Source of the DNA: Saprospiraceae bacterium
Lineage (GTDB): Bacteria; Bacteroidota; Bacteroidia; Chitinophagales; Saprospiraceae
Length of the DNA: 59,022 nt
Direction: 5' to 3'
NCBI GenBank assembly: GCA_026993525.1
Contig: JALWSS010000112.1
Span: forward strand, 1-59,022
Shown here: piece after piece, positions 9,569-17,987 of the stretch
Layout: each line of letters begins with the position of its first letter
Numbering within the stretch: position 1 is the first letter of the stretch
The notes under the pieces: model-generated
Seen by the model: only the letters and a program-made list of their open reading frames with translations
Database searches by the model: none
Told to the model about the DNA's origin: nothing
Translations under genes and position numbers: made by a program

Positions 9569-9829
9569 TCAGGCCTGCTTCAGTTGGTTGACGTGCTTCA
9601 TCAACTTGCCTTTGAGGTTGGCCGCCTTGTTGGGGTGCCAGGTTTTTTTTCTGGCCAGGCGATCTATCATGCTGACCACCTTCGGCAAAAAGCTCTCGGC
9701 TTCAGCAGCATCCGTCATTTCACGGAGCTTCTTGATGGCGGTGCGAGTGGTCTTTTTGTAAAAACGGTTGCGGATACGCTTTTTGGCGTCCTGCCGAATC
9801 CTCTTTTTTGATGACTTGTGATGTGCCAT
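9569..9829 (-). CDS. rpsT: 30S ribosomal protein S20
   Basis: Binds 16S rRNA in the body of the small subunit. The 86-residue basic product starts MAHHKSSKKRIRQDAKK, contains NRFYKKTTRTAIKKL and is almost entirely helical, as expected for S20. Its size matches the family. A TATCTTTG box lies about 70 bases upstream, and transcription ends at the hairpin shared with the peptidase gene. Confidence 0.97.
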   Translation of the reverse strand: MAHHKSSKKRIRQDAKKRIRNRFYKKTTRTAIKKLREMTDAAEAESFLPKVVSMIDRLARKKTWHPNKAANLKGKLMKHVNQLKQA

Positions 9830-9900
9830 TTATCGAAGAAAGATTTACGATTTCAGTGGTTGAGAAAGGCCGCAAACAGGCCCTTTTTTCAAACGGAGGG

Positions 9901-9908
9901 CAAAGATA
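9901..9908 (-). promoter_or_regulatory. Bacteroidota -7 box for rpsT
   Basis: TATCTTTG on the minus strand, 72 bases before the rpsT start codon. Confidence 0.65.
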
Positions 9909-10002
9909 GGGATACAGATGATAAAACCTAAAGCCTTTGCCATATAATTTTTCCTTCGGAAAATCTCCTTCAGCACCGTTGTCAGACTTTCATTTCAAAA
10001 AT

Positions 10003-10010
10003 TATCTTAG
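10003..10010 (+). promoter_or_regulatory. Possible -7 box for trpB
   Basis: TATCTTAG is one base off the TAnnTTTG consensus and would give a leader of about 110 bases. No attenuator or riboswitch fold is evident in the leader. Confidence 0.35.
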
Positions 10011-10127
10011 CACCAAACATTCCCCTGCCCACGGAAGATTTTTCAAAACCATTTTCCGGAAACCAACCAAACACCGGCCTTAACAGCAAGCCGGCTCAAC
10101 CCGATAACTTCACAAAAGGTATTCAAA

Positions 10128-11489
10128 ATGAAGCAGTACAAGATTTTGCTCGAAGAGCAGGAAATTCCCACACATTGGTACAACATCGTAGCGGATATGG
10201 CCAACAAGCCGCTGCCTCCGTTGCATCCCGGCACCAAAGAACCCATCGGCCCGGACGCCCTGGCGCCGCTGTTTCCGATGGAGCTGATCAAACAGGAAGT
10301 GACGGCCGACAAATGGGTGGAAATTCCCGAACAGGTAAGGGAAGTTTACAAGCTCTGGCGCCCCACCCCCATGTACCGGGCCTGGCGCCTGGAAGCCGCC
10401 CTGGACACCCCCGCCAAAATCTATTACAAATACGAAGGGGTCAGCCCCAGCGGCTCCCACAAACCCAACACCGCCGTGCCACAGGCCTGGTACAACAAAG
10501 AGGAAGGGGTGAAACGAATCACCACCGAAACCGGCGCCGGTCAGTGGGGCAGCGCCCTCAGCTTTGCCTGCAACCTCTTTGGCATTGAGTGCGAAGTGTA
10601 CATGGTGAAGATCAGCTACCAGCAGAAGCCCTACCGCAAAGTGCTCATGAACACCTGGGGGGCCAAAGTGTACGCCTCACCTACCGACCTGACCGAAGCC
10701 GGCCGCAAAATACTGGCCGAGAACCCGGATTCTCCGGGCAGCCTCGGCATCGCCATTTCCGAAGCGGTGGAAAAAGCGGCCACCGATCCCAACACCAAAT
10801 ACGCCCTGGGCAGCGTACTCAACCACGTGCTTATGCACCAGACCGTCATCGGCCAGGAAGCCATCAAACAAATGGAAAAAGCCGGTGACCTGCCCGACAT
10901 CGTGGTGGCACCCTTCGGCGGTGGCTCCAATTTTGCCGGCATCAGCTTTCCTTTCCTTCGGTTAAATCTGGAGGAGGGCAAAAACATCCGCTGCATCGCC
11001 AGCGAGCCGGCCAGTTGCCCCAAGCTGACCAAAGGAGTGTTCCGCTATGACTTTGGCGACACCGTGGGCATGACCCCACTGCTGCCCATGTACACCCTGG
11101 GCCACAATTTCGTGCCCGCTCCCATCCACGCAGGCGGACTGCGCTACCACGGTGCCGGGGTCATCGTCAGCCAGTTGTTGAAAGACAAGCTCATAGAGGC
11201 CCGTGCCCACGACCAGCTCGAATGCTTCGAAGCCGGATTGACCTTCGCCAAAGCCGAGGGAATCGTGCCGGCACCGGAAACCACCCACGCCATTGCGACA
11301 GCGATACAAGAGGCCAATAAGTGCAAAGAGGAAGGCACTGCCAAAACCATCCTCATCCACCTCTGCGGCCACGGCTATTTCGACCTGGCGGCTTACGAAA
11401 ACTACCTCAGTGGCAACATGAAACGCCATGAACTGACCGATGAGGAAATTCAACATGCCATCGCCCGGATTGATACGCCGGAAATTTGA
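10128..11489 (+). CDS. trpB: Tryptophan synthase beta-like protein, TrpB2 type
   Basis: PLP enzyme of the fold II family that condenses indole with serine. The 453-residue chain is longer than classical TrpB and has the TrpB2 N-terminal extension with [13 protein letters not shown]. The PLP lysine is Lys112 in GSHKPNTA, and the phosphate loop is [21 protein letters not shown] and [13 protein letters not shown] are typical of TrpB2. It stands alone, away from any trp operon, as TrpB2 usually does; such enzymes often act without TrpA, perhaps as indole salvage. The stop is followed within about 20 bases by an octamer array. Confidence 0.93.
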   Translation: MKQYKILLEEQEIPTHWYNIVADMANKPLPPLHPGTKEPIGPDALAPLFPMELIKQEVTADKWVEIPEQVREVYKLWRPTPMYRAWRLEAALDTPAKIYYKYEGVSPSGSHKPNTAVPQAWYNKEEGVKRITTETGAGQWGSALSFACNLFGIECEVYMVKISYQQKPYRKVLMNTWGAKVYASPTDLTEAGRKILAENPDSPGSLGIAISEAVEKAATDPNTKYALGSVLNHVLMHQTVIGQEAIKQMEKAGDLPDIVVAPFGGGSNFAGISFPFLRLNLEEGKNIRCIASEPASCPKLTKGVFRYDFGDTVGMTPLLPMYTLGHNFVPAPIHAGGLRYHGAGVIVSQLLKDKLIEARAHDQLECFEAGLTFAKAEGIVPAPETTHAIATAIQEANKCKEEGTAKTILIHLCGHGYFDLAAYENYLSGNMKRHELTDEEIQHAIARIDTPEI

Positions 11490-11504
11490 TTTGTTGAGGA
11501 TTTG

Positions 11505-11630
11505 AAGAACTGAGGAATTGAGGAACTGAGGAACTGAGGAATTGAGGAACTGAGGAACTGAGGAACTGAGGAACTGAGGAACTGAGGAACTGAGGAACTG
11601 AGGAATTGAGGAACTGAGGAACTGAGGAAT
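11505..11630. repeat. 8-base tandem array (GAACTGAG type), left of MITE-1 copy A
   Basis: About fifteen units of GAACTGAG/GAATTGAG after trpB. The array ends exactly where the inverted-repeat element begins and resumes on its other side in the same orientation. Confidence 0.9.
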
Positions 11631-11878
11631 GAGTGCACTGCAAAAAGTTATATCCTTGTCGAAAAATGTAACTTCATCTGAACATAAGTCGGACGGAGTC
11701 CGACAAGATGGGGTCCCGGACATCCCGAAGAAATTTCGGGACGGAACCAGCGTAGTTGCTGGCGCCTCCCGAGATGGACTCGGGATGTCCGGTGCCTTAT
11801 CCAGCCGGACTCCGTCCGGCATGTGAGCATTCAAATTTCCGTCGGAATTAATGAATTTGGGTTTTTTGCAGTGGACTC
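11631..11878 (+). mobile_element. MITE-1 copy A (non-autonomous inverted-repeat element)
   Basis: 248 bases bounded by inverted repeats GAGTGCACTGCAAAAA and TTTTTGCAGTGGACTC. The interior has no gene but several hairpins: GTCGGACGGAGTCCGAC, CCCGAA/TTCGGG and CCGGACTCCGTCCGG. Near-identical copies lie at 24601-24833 (opposite orientation) and 47872-48105. All are embedded in octamer arrays. No transposase is present in the window. Confidence 0.85.
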
Positions 11879-11968
11879 AGGAATTGAGGAATTGAGGAAC
11901 TGAGGAACTGAGGAACTGAGGAATTGAGGAACTGAGGAACTGAGGAACTGAGGAATTGAGGAACTGAG
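11879..11968. repeat. 8-base tandem array (GAATTGAG type), right of MITE-1 copy A
   Basis: Ten to eleven units continuing the array interrupted by the element. A CCCGAAGG/CTTTCGGG palindrome follows at 11971-12002. From 12003 to 12197 there are more CCCGA palindromes, short TCTCTAAAC repeats and nothing that codes. Confidence 0.88.
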
Positions 11969-12197
11969 TCCCCCGATCCCGAAGGCTTTCGGGATATCGG
12001 GGCAAAAAGTCATTTTCTATTGAAATTGGCGTAAGTCCCGTTGGTTTTGAGAAGTCGAGTTCACTATAAATTATTGGTTTACATATGTTTAGAAACGACC
12101 GAGCGCAACCCCTGTCTGCCGCCAGGCAGGTCTCTAAACTTCTCTAAACCTCCCGACCCGAACTTGATTCGGGATCGGGATCAACTACTCTAAACCA

Positions 12198-12224
12198 CTG
12201 AGCGCACTTTTTGCAGTGCGGTCA
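12198..12224. mobile_element. Collapsed MITE-1: fused terminal repeats
   Basis: Reads as a MITE-1 left end (TGAGCGCACT) joined directly to a right end (TTTTTGCAGTGCGGTCA), with the interior missing. As in the full copies, an octamer array follows immediately. Confidence 0.55.
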
Positions 12225-12437
12225 GGAACTGAGGAACTGAGAGGGGCTAGCACATCAATTCTTCGATTCTTCGATTCTTCGATTCTTCAATTCCTCGATT
12301 CTTCAATTCCTCGATTCCTCGATTCTTCGATTCCTCAATTCCTCGATTCCTCGATTCTTCGATTCCTCAATTCCTCGATTCCTCGATTCCTCGATTCCTC
12401 GATTCCTCGATTCCTCGACTCCTCGATTCCTCAACAC
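12225..12437. repeat. Two opposed 8-base arrays meeting at a GCTAGC centre
   Basis: A short GAACTGAG stretch (12225-12242) is followed by a GGGGCTAGC junction and about 22 units of CGATTCCT/CGATTCTT running up to the protease stop codon. The same design, with the same GCTAGC junction, recurs at 24834-25014 and, with 7-base units, at 35032-35215. Confidence 0.85.
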
Positions 12438-12438
12438 T

Positions 12439-13611
12439 TCATTGCAGTTCCACTTCCACCTCATAGGTTTCGTCCTTGCGCCAGTACTGTACTTTGACGC
12501 GGTCGCCGGGTTGGTGTTTTTCGAGGATGAGGAGCAGGTCTCCCCGGTTGTTGACGGGTTCGCCGTCAACGGAGAGGAGCACATCGCCCATGATGATGCG
12601 GCCATAGCGGTCGCGGTAGGTGGGTTTCAGGCCGGCTTTTTCAGCCGGGCCTCCTTTTTCGATGTCCGTCAGCAGCAGGCCCTTTTTGATGCCCAGGCGG
12701 CGGGCAGTGCTTTGCGAAGCGTAATCGATGCCGAGGGAAGGCCGGATGATCTTTCCGTTTTTGATCAGTTCAGGCACCACCCAGCTTACCTCATCCACGG
12801 GAATGGAGAAGCCGATGCCGGCAGATGCCCCGCTGGGGCTGTAGATGGCCGTGTTGACACCGATGAGGCTGCCGGAGGAATTGAGCAGGGGCCCGCCGGA
12901 GTTGCCGGGGTTGATGGCCGCATCGGTCTGGATGACACCCCGGATGGGTGTGCCGTCGGCGGCTTTGATCTCACGGCCCAGGGCGCTGATGACGCCGGTG
13001 GTCAGGGTCTGGTCCAGGCCGAAAGGGTTGCCGATGGCGAAAACGCTCTGCCCCACCATGAGGTTGTCAGAGCTGCCTACGGGGATGGGGCTCAGCAATT
13101 TGGCAGGTGCCTTGATCTTCAGAACGGCCAGGTCTTTCTCGGGAGCGCCGCCGACGTACTCAGCATCCCAGGTGCTGTGGTCGGCGAGGGTTACCTGGGC
13201 TTTGCTGGCGTCTTCAATGACGTGGTAGTTGGTGATGATGTGGCCTTTTTTGTCCCATACAAAACCGGAGCCGCTGCCCGCCGGAATTTCGTACACGTCG
13301 TAAGTCCAGAAATCCCGCTGGAGTTTGGAAGTGGTGATGTAAGCCACCGAAGGCGCTGCGTTTTCAAACAGTGAGATGGTGGCCCGTTCCAGTTCGGCCA
13401 GGGTGTTGTTGAGAGGAGCCGTGTTGGTTGGGGGAGTTTCCTCATTGATGAGGGCCGCTCCGGGAGCGGCATTTTCTTCTTCTTCGTAAACTTGTTCGGA
13501 GGCAGAACTTTCCGGGGAGTCCTTTTTCAGGGTTTGGGTCTGCCAGGCGGTGCCGGCCAAAAACCCGCCGCCCAGCAGGGCAAGGGCGAGTAAAAACTTT
13601 AGAATTTTCAT
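12439..13611 (-). CDS. HtrA/DegP-like trypsin-fold serine protease with one PDZ domain
   Basis: Periplasmic S1C-family quality-control protease. Residues 1-27 form an N-terminal signal or membrane anchor, followed by an acidic, proline-rich linker. The catalytic triad is visible as His130 (ITNYHVIED), Asp160 (APEKDLAVLK) and Ser238 (INPGNSGGPL). A single PDZ domain fills about residues 290-385. At 390 residues it is closer to DegS/HtrA than to two-PDZ DegP. The ATG at 13611 begins a clean signal; an in-frame upstream ATG at 13629 would add six residues. The gene diverges from the acyltransferase next door. An octamer array ends right at its stop codon. Confidence 0.95.
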   Translation of the reverse strand: MKILKFLLALALLGGGFLAGTAWQTQTLKKDSPESSASEQVYEEEENAAPGAALINEETPPTNTAPLNNTLAELERATISLFENAAPSVAYITTSKLQRDFWTYDVYEIPAGSGSGFVWDKKGHIITNYHVIEDASKAQVTLADHSTWDAEYVGGAPEKDLAVLKIKAPAKLLSPIPVGSSDNLMVGQSVFAIGNPFGLDQTLTTGVISALGREIKAADGTPIRGVIQTDAAINPGNSGGPLLNSSGSLIGVNTAIYSPSGASAGIGFSIPVDEVSWVVPELIKNGKIIRPSLGIDYASQSTARRLGIKKGLLLTDIEKGGPAEKAGLKPTYRDRYGRIIMGDVLLSVDGEPVNNRGDLLLILEKHQPGDRVKVQYWRKDETYEVEVELQ

Positions 13612-13676
13612 CCTGTTGAGATTGTTCAACTGTGAGTTTCATCCTGCCAGCAACTGGCGAGGCTGCTTGGAAACAC

Positions 13677-13684
13677 TATATTTG
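13677..13684 (+). promoter_or_regulatory. Bacteroidota -7 box inside the apparent acyltransferase frame
   Basis: TATATTTG lies within the 5' part of the open frame that begins with GTG at 13632. If it is used, transcription starts near 13691 and the true start codon must be further downstream. Confidence 0.55.
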
Positions 13685-13712
13685 GCACTTTCGTTCACGC
13701 AAATGTAGCTGC

Positions 13713-15020
13713 TTGAATCCTTTTCTGATCCTGTTGTACTACCTGTTGAAGGCGGTGGTTTACGTCTCGCTACGGGCGTTCCACGGGCGGGTCAGTGTTG
13801 TGAACAAAAAGCTGGCTGCCCATGCTGCGCCGCTCATCGTGGTCAGCAACCACCCGGCCACCCTGCTCGATCCGTTGCACGCCGTGGTCAATGTCAAGGG
13901 CATCGTGTTTTTTCTGGCCAATGCCAGTTTGTTCAAATACAAGCTCAGTGCCTGGCTGCTCAACCGGCTCTATTGCATCCCTGTTGAACGGGTGCAGGAC
14001 GTGAACGGCCGCCCGCTTCGCAATGAGCAAAACTTTGCCCGGGCCCGCCAGCACCTCTCAAATGGCGGCAAATTGTATGTGGCCGTGGAGGGCAGCAGCT
14101 ATGCAGAGCGTCGCTTGCGCAAGGTGAAAACCGGTACCGCCCGCATCGCACTGCGGGCAGAGGCAGCGCACAACTTCAGGCTGGGCATTTCCATACTGCC
14201 CACCGGGCTGAATTACGAAGACCCCAACGCATTTCGCAAACCCGTGCTGGTCATTTACGACAAACCCATCAGGGTTGCCGATTTTCAGGAACTGTACGAA
14301 AAGGATGAGCCGGAAGCCGTGCTGGCACTCACCAACGCCATTGCGGAGCGACTGGACAAACTCATCATCAACACAACCGACGACGGGGAGGACCTCCTCC
14401 TTCGGCAAATGGAGACCCTGCTGCAAAACGAGGAACCGCTGCCACTGTACCGGCATTTTTTGCGAACCAAAGAACTCCAGCAAAAACTGAAAAAACTGGC
14501 AGCCGAATCGCCCCAGGCCCATGCCGGTTTTGCGAAGCGGGTGAAAAGCTATTTTGAAAAGCTCAACAGCCTGGGCATTTCCGACGAGGCCCTCATCACT
14601 CCGCTCTGCCCCATCCGGATGACCCTGCTCACCTTCGGGCTGCCCTTTGCCCTGGCCGGTTGGCTGATGCACCGGCCTCCCGGTTTCAGTCTAAGAGCCC
14701 TCAGCCGGAGCCTGAACAAAGACATTCACTGGATGTCCACCTATAATTATGTGCCCAGCCTGGTGATCTACCCCCTGTTCTACTGGCTGGAGGTGAGCAT
14801 TTTCACCCATTGGCTGCCCGGCTGGGGCTGGGCCTTCCTGGCGGGGTTTGTGCTGCTGGGTCTTTGGTGGGAATGGTACCGTGAGGCAGCCAGGCTGTTT
14901 TTTCAGCAGGTGAAAATCCTGACCGGCAACAGGACCTACAAGACCGCCATTGCGCAAGCGAAGGAAATGAGGAAGCAGTTGGCAGTTGGCAGTTGGCGGT
15001 TGACAACCGACAACGGATAA
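13713..15020 (+). CDS. PlsC-type glycerophospholipid acyltransferase, membrane-bound
   Basis: Transfers an acyl chain to a glycerol-phosphate lipid precursor at the inner membrane. The acyltransferase motif I is SNHPATLLDP (His-x5-Asp), followed by the RLYCIPVERV block and a VAVEGSSYAERRL block resembling motif III. The C-terminal third has two to three hydrophobic segments. There is no ATG in the first part of the frame; a -7 box at 13677 argues for TTG at 13713 (435 residues) rather than GTG at 13632. The last dozen residues (QLAVGSWRLTTDNG) are encoded by the start of a heptamer array, so the tail is probably recent and non-essential. Confidence 0.85.
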   Translation: MNPFLILLYYLLKAVVYVSLRAFHGRVSVVNKKLAAHAAPLIVVSNHPATLLDPLHAVVNVKGIVFFLANASLFKYKLSAWLLNRLYCIPVERVQDVNGRPLRNEQNFARARQHLSNGGKLYVAVEGSSYAERRLRKVKTGTARIALRAEAAHNFRLGISILPTGLNYEDPNAFRKPVLVIYDKPIRVADFQELYEKDEPEAVLALTNAIAERLDKLIINTTDDGEDLLLRQMETLLQNEEPLPLYRHFLRTKELQQKLKKLAAESPQAHAGFAKRVKSYFEKLNSLGISDEALITPLCPIRMTLLTFGLPFALAGWLMHRPPGFSLRALSRSLNKDIHWMSTYNYVPSLVIYPLFYWLEVSIFTHWLPGWGWAFLAGFVLLGLWWEWYREAARLFFQQVKILTGNRTYKTAIAQAKEMRKQLAVGSWRLTTDNG

Positions 15021-15052
15021 CTGATAACCGACAACCGATAACCGATAACCCA
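14982..15052. repeat. 7-base tandem array (GATAACC/GGCAGTT type) overlapping a gene end
   Basis: Units of TTGGCAG, GACAACC and GATAACC. The first 39 bases lie inside the acyltransferase reading frame and encode its C-terminus. The array ends shortly before the next gene. Confidence 0.85.
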
Positions 15053-15078
15053 TTCCCCCAGGAAATAACCTGAATTCC

Positions 15079-16233
15079 ATGCTTCACTCCCTGTTTATAT
15101 GGATTTTCATCGGGGCAACTGTGGTGCAATTGTTTTTCTGGTTGTATTTTTTTCGAAGATTGGCCGTTTACCGGGAAACAATCCCCGCTCAGCCTCCGTA
15201 TAGGAACGGTGAACAAGATCCAACCAACGAATTTCCCCGTGAACATCCTTCCGCCCAGCCAGTTTCCATCATCATTTGTGAACGAAATGATGCTGACAAG
15301 CTGTTGCCCCGCCTTGACCGTTTCCTAAGCCAATCCGACCGTTCCTTCGAGCTTTTGGTCATCAGCCATAATTCCTATAGGAAAATTCAAGATATACTCT
15401 CACCTTCACACCGTCAAACGAGACACCTTCGCCTGATCAGCCACCACGACGGCCGTGTAGGAAAAAAGTTCGCGCTGGCCCGAGGCATTCAGGAAGCAAG
15501 GAACGAGATACTACTACTTACTGATGCTGACTGCCTGCCGGCAAGCAGCCACTGGATGCACAAGATGGCAGCGAAAATTGACGATGGAGCTGACATCGTT
15601 CTGGGTTTTGCCCCTTACACGGAGGCACCGGGACTGTTGAACAAATTCATTCGCTTCGAAACTTGTTACACGGCCATCCAGTTCATGAGCTTTGCTCTTG
15701 CCGGCCTTCCTTACATGGGTGTGGGCAGAAACCTGGCCTACACCAAAAGCCTCTACATCAGCACCGGCGGTTTCAAACAGCATGAACACATCGCCTCCGG
15801 CGACGACGACTTGTTCGTCAATGCGGCCGCCCGGACCCGCCATGTCAGCATTCAAATTGACCCGGACACCTTTGTTTACAGTCCGGCAAAAACAACGTGG
15901 ACATCCTGGTTCAGGCAGAAAACCAGGCACTTTTCCACTGGCAGACTATATAAACTACACCACCAGCTTTTATTGGGATTATTGGCTATGAGTCACACAC
16001 TACACTACGTGGGGGGCATCTTGGTAGGAATTGAGATTGACCCTATTTATACACTGGCAGGATACGTGGTGCGAATGAGTGTAGTAACAGCTCTTAGCAG
16101 TGTCATCCTGAGCAAATTGCAGCATCGAAAGCTGCGATGGTGGGTACCCGCTCTTGACGCACTGTTTGTGTTGTACTATTTCGTATTTGCGCCCCGGGTC
16201 TTGTGGAACACTAACACCCAACGATGGAATTGA
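15079..16233 (+). CDS. GT2-family glycosyltransferase, membrane-anchored
   Basis: Adds a sugar from a nucleotide donor to a lipid or polysaccharide acceptor on the cytoplasmic face of the membrane. The first 30 residues are a hydrophobic anchor. The GT-A fold follows: PVSIIICERND, the metal-binding DxD as TDADC (Asp149, Asp151), GDDDLF as the base region and RQKTRHF as the RxxRH/QxxRW-like acceptor motif. Two to three C-terminal hydrophobic segments complete the 384 residues. It overlaps the following sigma-factor gene by ten bases, suggesting coupled translation. The sugar and acceptor are unknown. Confidence 0.88.
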   Translation: MLHSLFIWIFIGATVVQLFFWLYFFRRLAVYRETIPAQPPYRNGEQDPTNEFPREHPSAQPVSIIICERNDADKLLPRLDRFLSQSDRSFELLVISHNSYRKIQDILSPSHRQTRHLRLISHHDGRVGKKFALARGIQEARNEILLLTDADCLPASSHWMHKMAAKIDDGADIVLGFAPYTEAPGLLNKFIRFETCYTAIQFMSFALAGLPYMGVGRNLAYTKSLYISTGGFKQHEHIASGDDDLFVNAAARTRHVSIQIDPDTFVYSPAKTTWTSWFRQKTRHFSTGRLYKLHHQLLLGLLAMSHTLHYVGGILVGIEIDPIYTLAGYVVRMSVVTALSSVILSKLQHRKLRWWVPALDALFVLYYFVFAPRVLWNTNTQRWN

Positions 16234-16892
16234 CAGCTACAACAACAACAGCGAAGACCAACCTTTCACCGAAGGCCCATGAAGATTACAAACTCGTAAA
16301 AGCCGCTATCGCCGGAGACGAACGCGCCTACGCAGCGCTGCTCGACCGCTACCGCGCCCCGGTTTACAACCACCTCTACAAGATGGTGCGCAACCACGAC
16401 GACGCCGAAGACCTCACCCTGGAGGCTTTCGGCAAGGCTTTCAACAAGCTCTCAACCTATGCGCCCCACTACGCCTTCTCAACCTGGCTCTTCAAAATTG
16501 CAGTGAACAACTGCATAGATCACATCCGTAAAAAGCGCCTCCGCTTCCTCTCCATTGACCAACCCATGGAGCAGGGCGGCGAAAAGGACTTCACCGGCAG
16601 CATCCGGGCTTACACCCGCACGCCGGAAGAGGAGGTGATCCGAAACCAGCGCCTGCAAATGGTGCAAAACACCCTCACCCTGCTCAACGAAAAGTACCGC
16701 CTCATGATCGAGCTGCGCTACTACCAGGAACTGAGCTACGAGGAAATAGCCAACGAGCTGGAAATACCGCTCGGCACCGTAAAGGCACAACTCTTCCGTG
16801 CCAAAGAAATGCTCTACAACCTGATGCAAAAACCAGGATGCGCCGCCTACCTGGAAACCACCCGCAAATACAACCGATCCAAACTCAACTAA
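16224..16892 (+). CDS. ECF-type RNA polymerase sigma factor
   Basis: 222-residue sigma-70 family member with region 2 at about residues 25-105 (RAYAALLDRYRAPVYNHLYKM, DDAEDLTLEAFGKAF, FSTWLFKIAVNNCIDHIRKKR) and region 4 at about 150-210 (ELSYEEIANELEIPLGTVKAQLFRAKEML). No anti-sigma factor or extra domain lies beside it; it is joined by a ten-base overlap to a glycosyltransferase, an unusual pairing that suggests constitutive low-level expression or control from a distance. Its stop codon is the first base of a tandem hairpin array. Confidence 0.94.
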   Translation: MELTATTTTAKTNLSPKAHEDYKLVKAAIAGDERAYAALLDRYRAPVYNHLYKMVRNHDDAEDLTLEAFGKAFNKLSTYAPHYAFSTWLFKIAVNNCIDHIRKKRLRFLSIDQPMEQGGEKDFTGSIRAYTRTPEEEVIRNQRLQMVQNTLTLLNEKYRLMIELRYYQELSYEEIANELEIPLGTVKAQLFRAKEMLYNLMQKPGCAAYLETTRKYNRSKLN

Positions 16893-16984
16893 ACTCCACC
16901 AAAGGTGGACTAAACTCCGCCGCAAGGTGGACTAAACGGCCGCAGGCCCTAAACGCCGCCGCAAGGCGGACTAAACGGCCACAG
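16890..16984. repeat. Tandem CTAAAC-spaced hairpins with GCAA loops
   Basis: At least four stem-loops in a row, each introduced by TAAAC: TCCACC-AAA-GGTGGA, TCCGCC-GCAA-GGTGGA, GGCC-GCA-GGCC and GCCGCC-GCAA-GGCGGA. The C-GCAA-G loops are GNRA tetraloops. They lie between the ends of two converging genes and may act on both transcripts. No T-tract follows, so a classical terminator is not shown. Confidence 0.75.
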
Positions 16985-17000
16985 CGCCAGTCAGGCAGGT

Positions 17001-17804
17001 TCACTTTACTTTCGCCTTACTGATCACCTTCGTGAACACGCCTGGCAGGAAGCGTTTGAGGTACACAGCCATTACCTCGGTTTTGCCGATGCAGGCTTCT
17101 TCCTTTCGCTTCGCAATGGCTTTGAGTGCTTTCTTCGCAAACTGTTGCGGAGTCAGTCCGGCGGCGGTGCGTTCGTCCATTTTTTGCTGCGGGCGGCCGT
17201 CGGCGGTGAGGGCATTCAGGCTGATGTTGGTCTTTACAAAGCCCGGACAGAGCAGGGTCACCTGGATGTTGTCCCGCCACACCTCCGCCCGCAGGGATTC
17301 GAAAAAGCCGTGCAGGCCGTGCTTCGCCGCTGCATACGACGAGCGCCAGGGCCCGCCGAATTTCCCCATCAGGCTGGTAATCACCACAAATTGCCCGCTG
17401 CCCCGCTCCAGAAAATGTGGCAACACGGCCTTGCTCAGTGCAATGGTGCCCAGCAGGTTCACTTCGATCAGTTTTTCGTCCACCTCCAGGGCGGTGTCTT
17501 TGACCAGCGAGCGCTGCGACAGTCCGGCGTTGTTGATGAGGATATCCACTCCCCCACTCTGCTCAATGATTTTGGGAACCAGATCAGCAAAACTGTGGTA
17601 ATCCGCAAGGTCGAGCGGCCGCACCCACAACTTGATGCTTTCATTCGCCTGCCGGCAACGTTCGGCCACAGCCCGCAGCTTGTCTATCCGCCGGGCCGAT
17701 AAAATCAGATTGGCTCCTGCCCCGGCCAATGCAAGTGCCATCGCCTCCCCAATACCGGAAGAAGCTCCCGTCAGCCAGACCGTTTTTCCTTTGAAGTAAT
17801 TCAT
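17001..17804 (-). CDS. Short-chain dehydrogenase/reductase (SDR)
   Basis: NAD(P)-dependent oxidoreductase with a Rossmann fold. The cofactor loop is TGASSGIG (residues 12-19), NNAG stabilises the sheet, and the catalytic set is Ser144, Tyr157 and Lys161 (SSYAAAK). At 267 residues it is a classical SDR; its C-terminal part (FFESLRAEVW, CPGFVKTNIS) resembles DHRS7/11-like proteins. The substrate cannot be inferred. It stands alone, converging with the sigma-factor gene and divergent from a glycosyltransferase. Confidence 0.92.
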   Translation of the reverse strand: MNYFKGKTVWLTGASSGIGEAMALALAGAGANLILSARRIDKLRAVAERCRQANESIKLWVRPLDLADYHSFADLVPKIIEQSGGVDILINNAGLSQRSLVKDTALEVDEKLIEVNLLGTIALSKAVLPHFLERGSGQFVVITSLMGKFGGPWRSSYAAAKHGLHGFFESLRAEVWRDNIQVTLLCPGFVKTNISLNALTADGRPQQKMDERTAAGLTPQQFAKKALKAIAKRKEEACIGKTEVMAVYLKRFLPGVFTKVISKAKVK

Positions 17805-17962
17805 GGTGAAAGTATTTGTACGCTAATTGACTATTCAAAAACCAGGATGGCAATTTGGAGCGCAACCGAAAGCTACACCCCAATGTGGCTCCCTCGATTC
17901 CTCTCCCGATCCCGAATCCCGAAAGCCTTCGGGATCGGGATCGGGACTCAATTCCTCCTCCC

Positions 17963-17970
17963 TACCTTTG
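17963..17970 (+). promoter_or_regulatory. Bacteroidota -7 box for the second glycosyltransferase
   Basis: TACCTTTG ends only 17 bases before the ATG at 17988, giving a leader of about ten bases. A nested CCCGAT/ATCGGG palindrome at 17909-17944 sits where upstream promoter contacts would be. Confidence 0.65.
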
Positions 17971-17987
17971 TCCGGCAAATAAAAACA

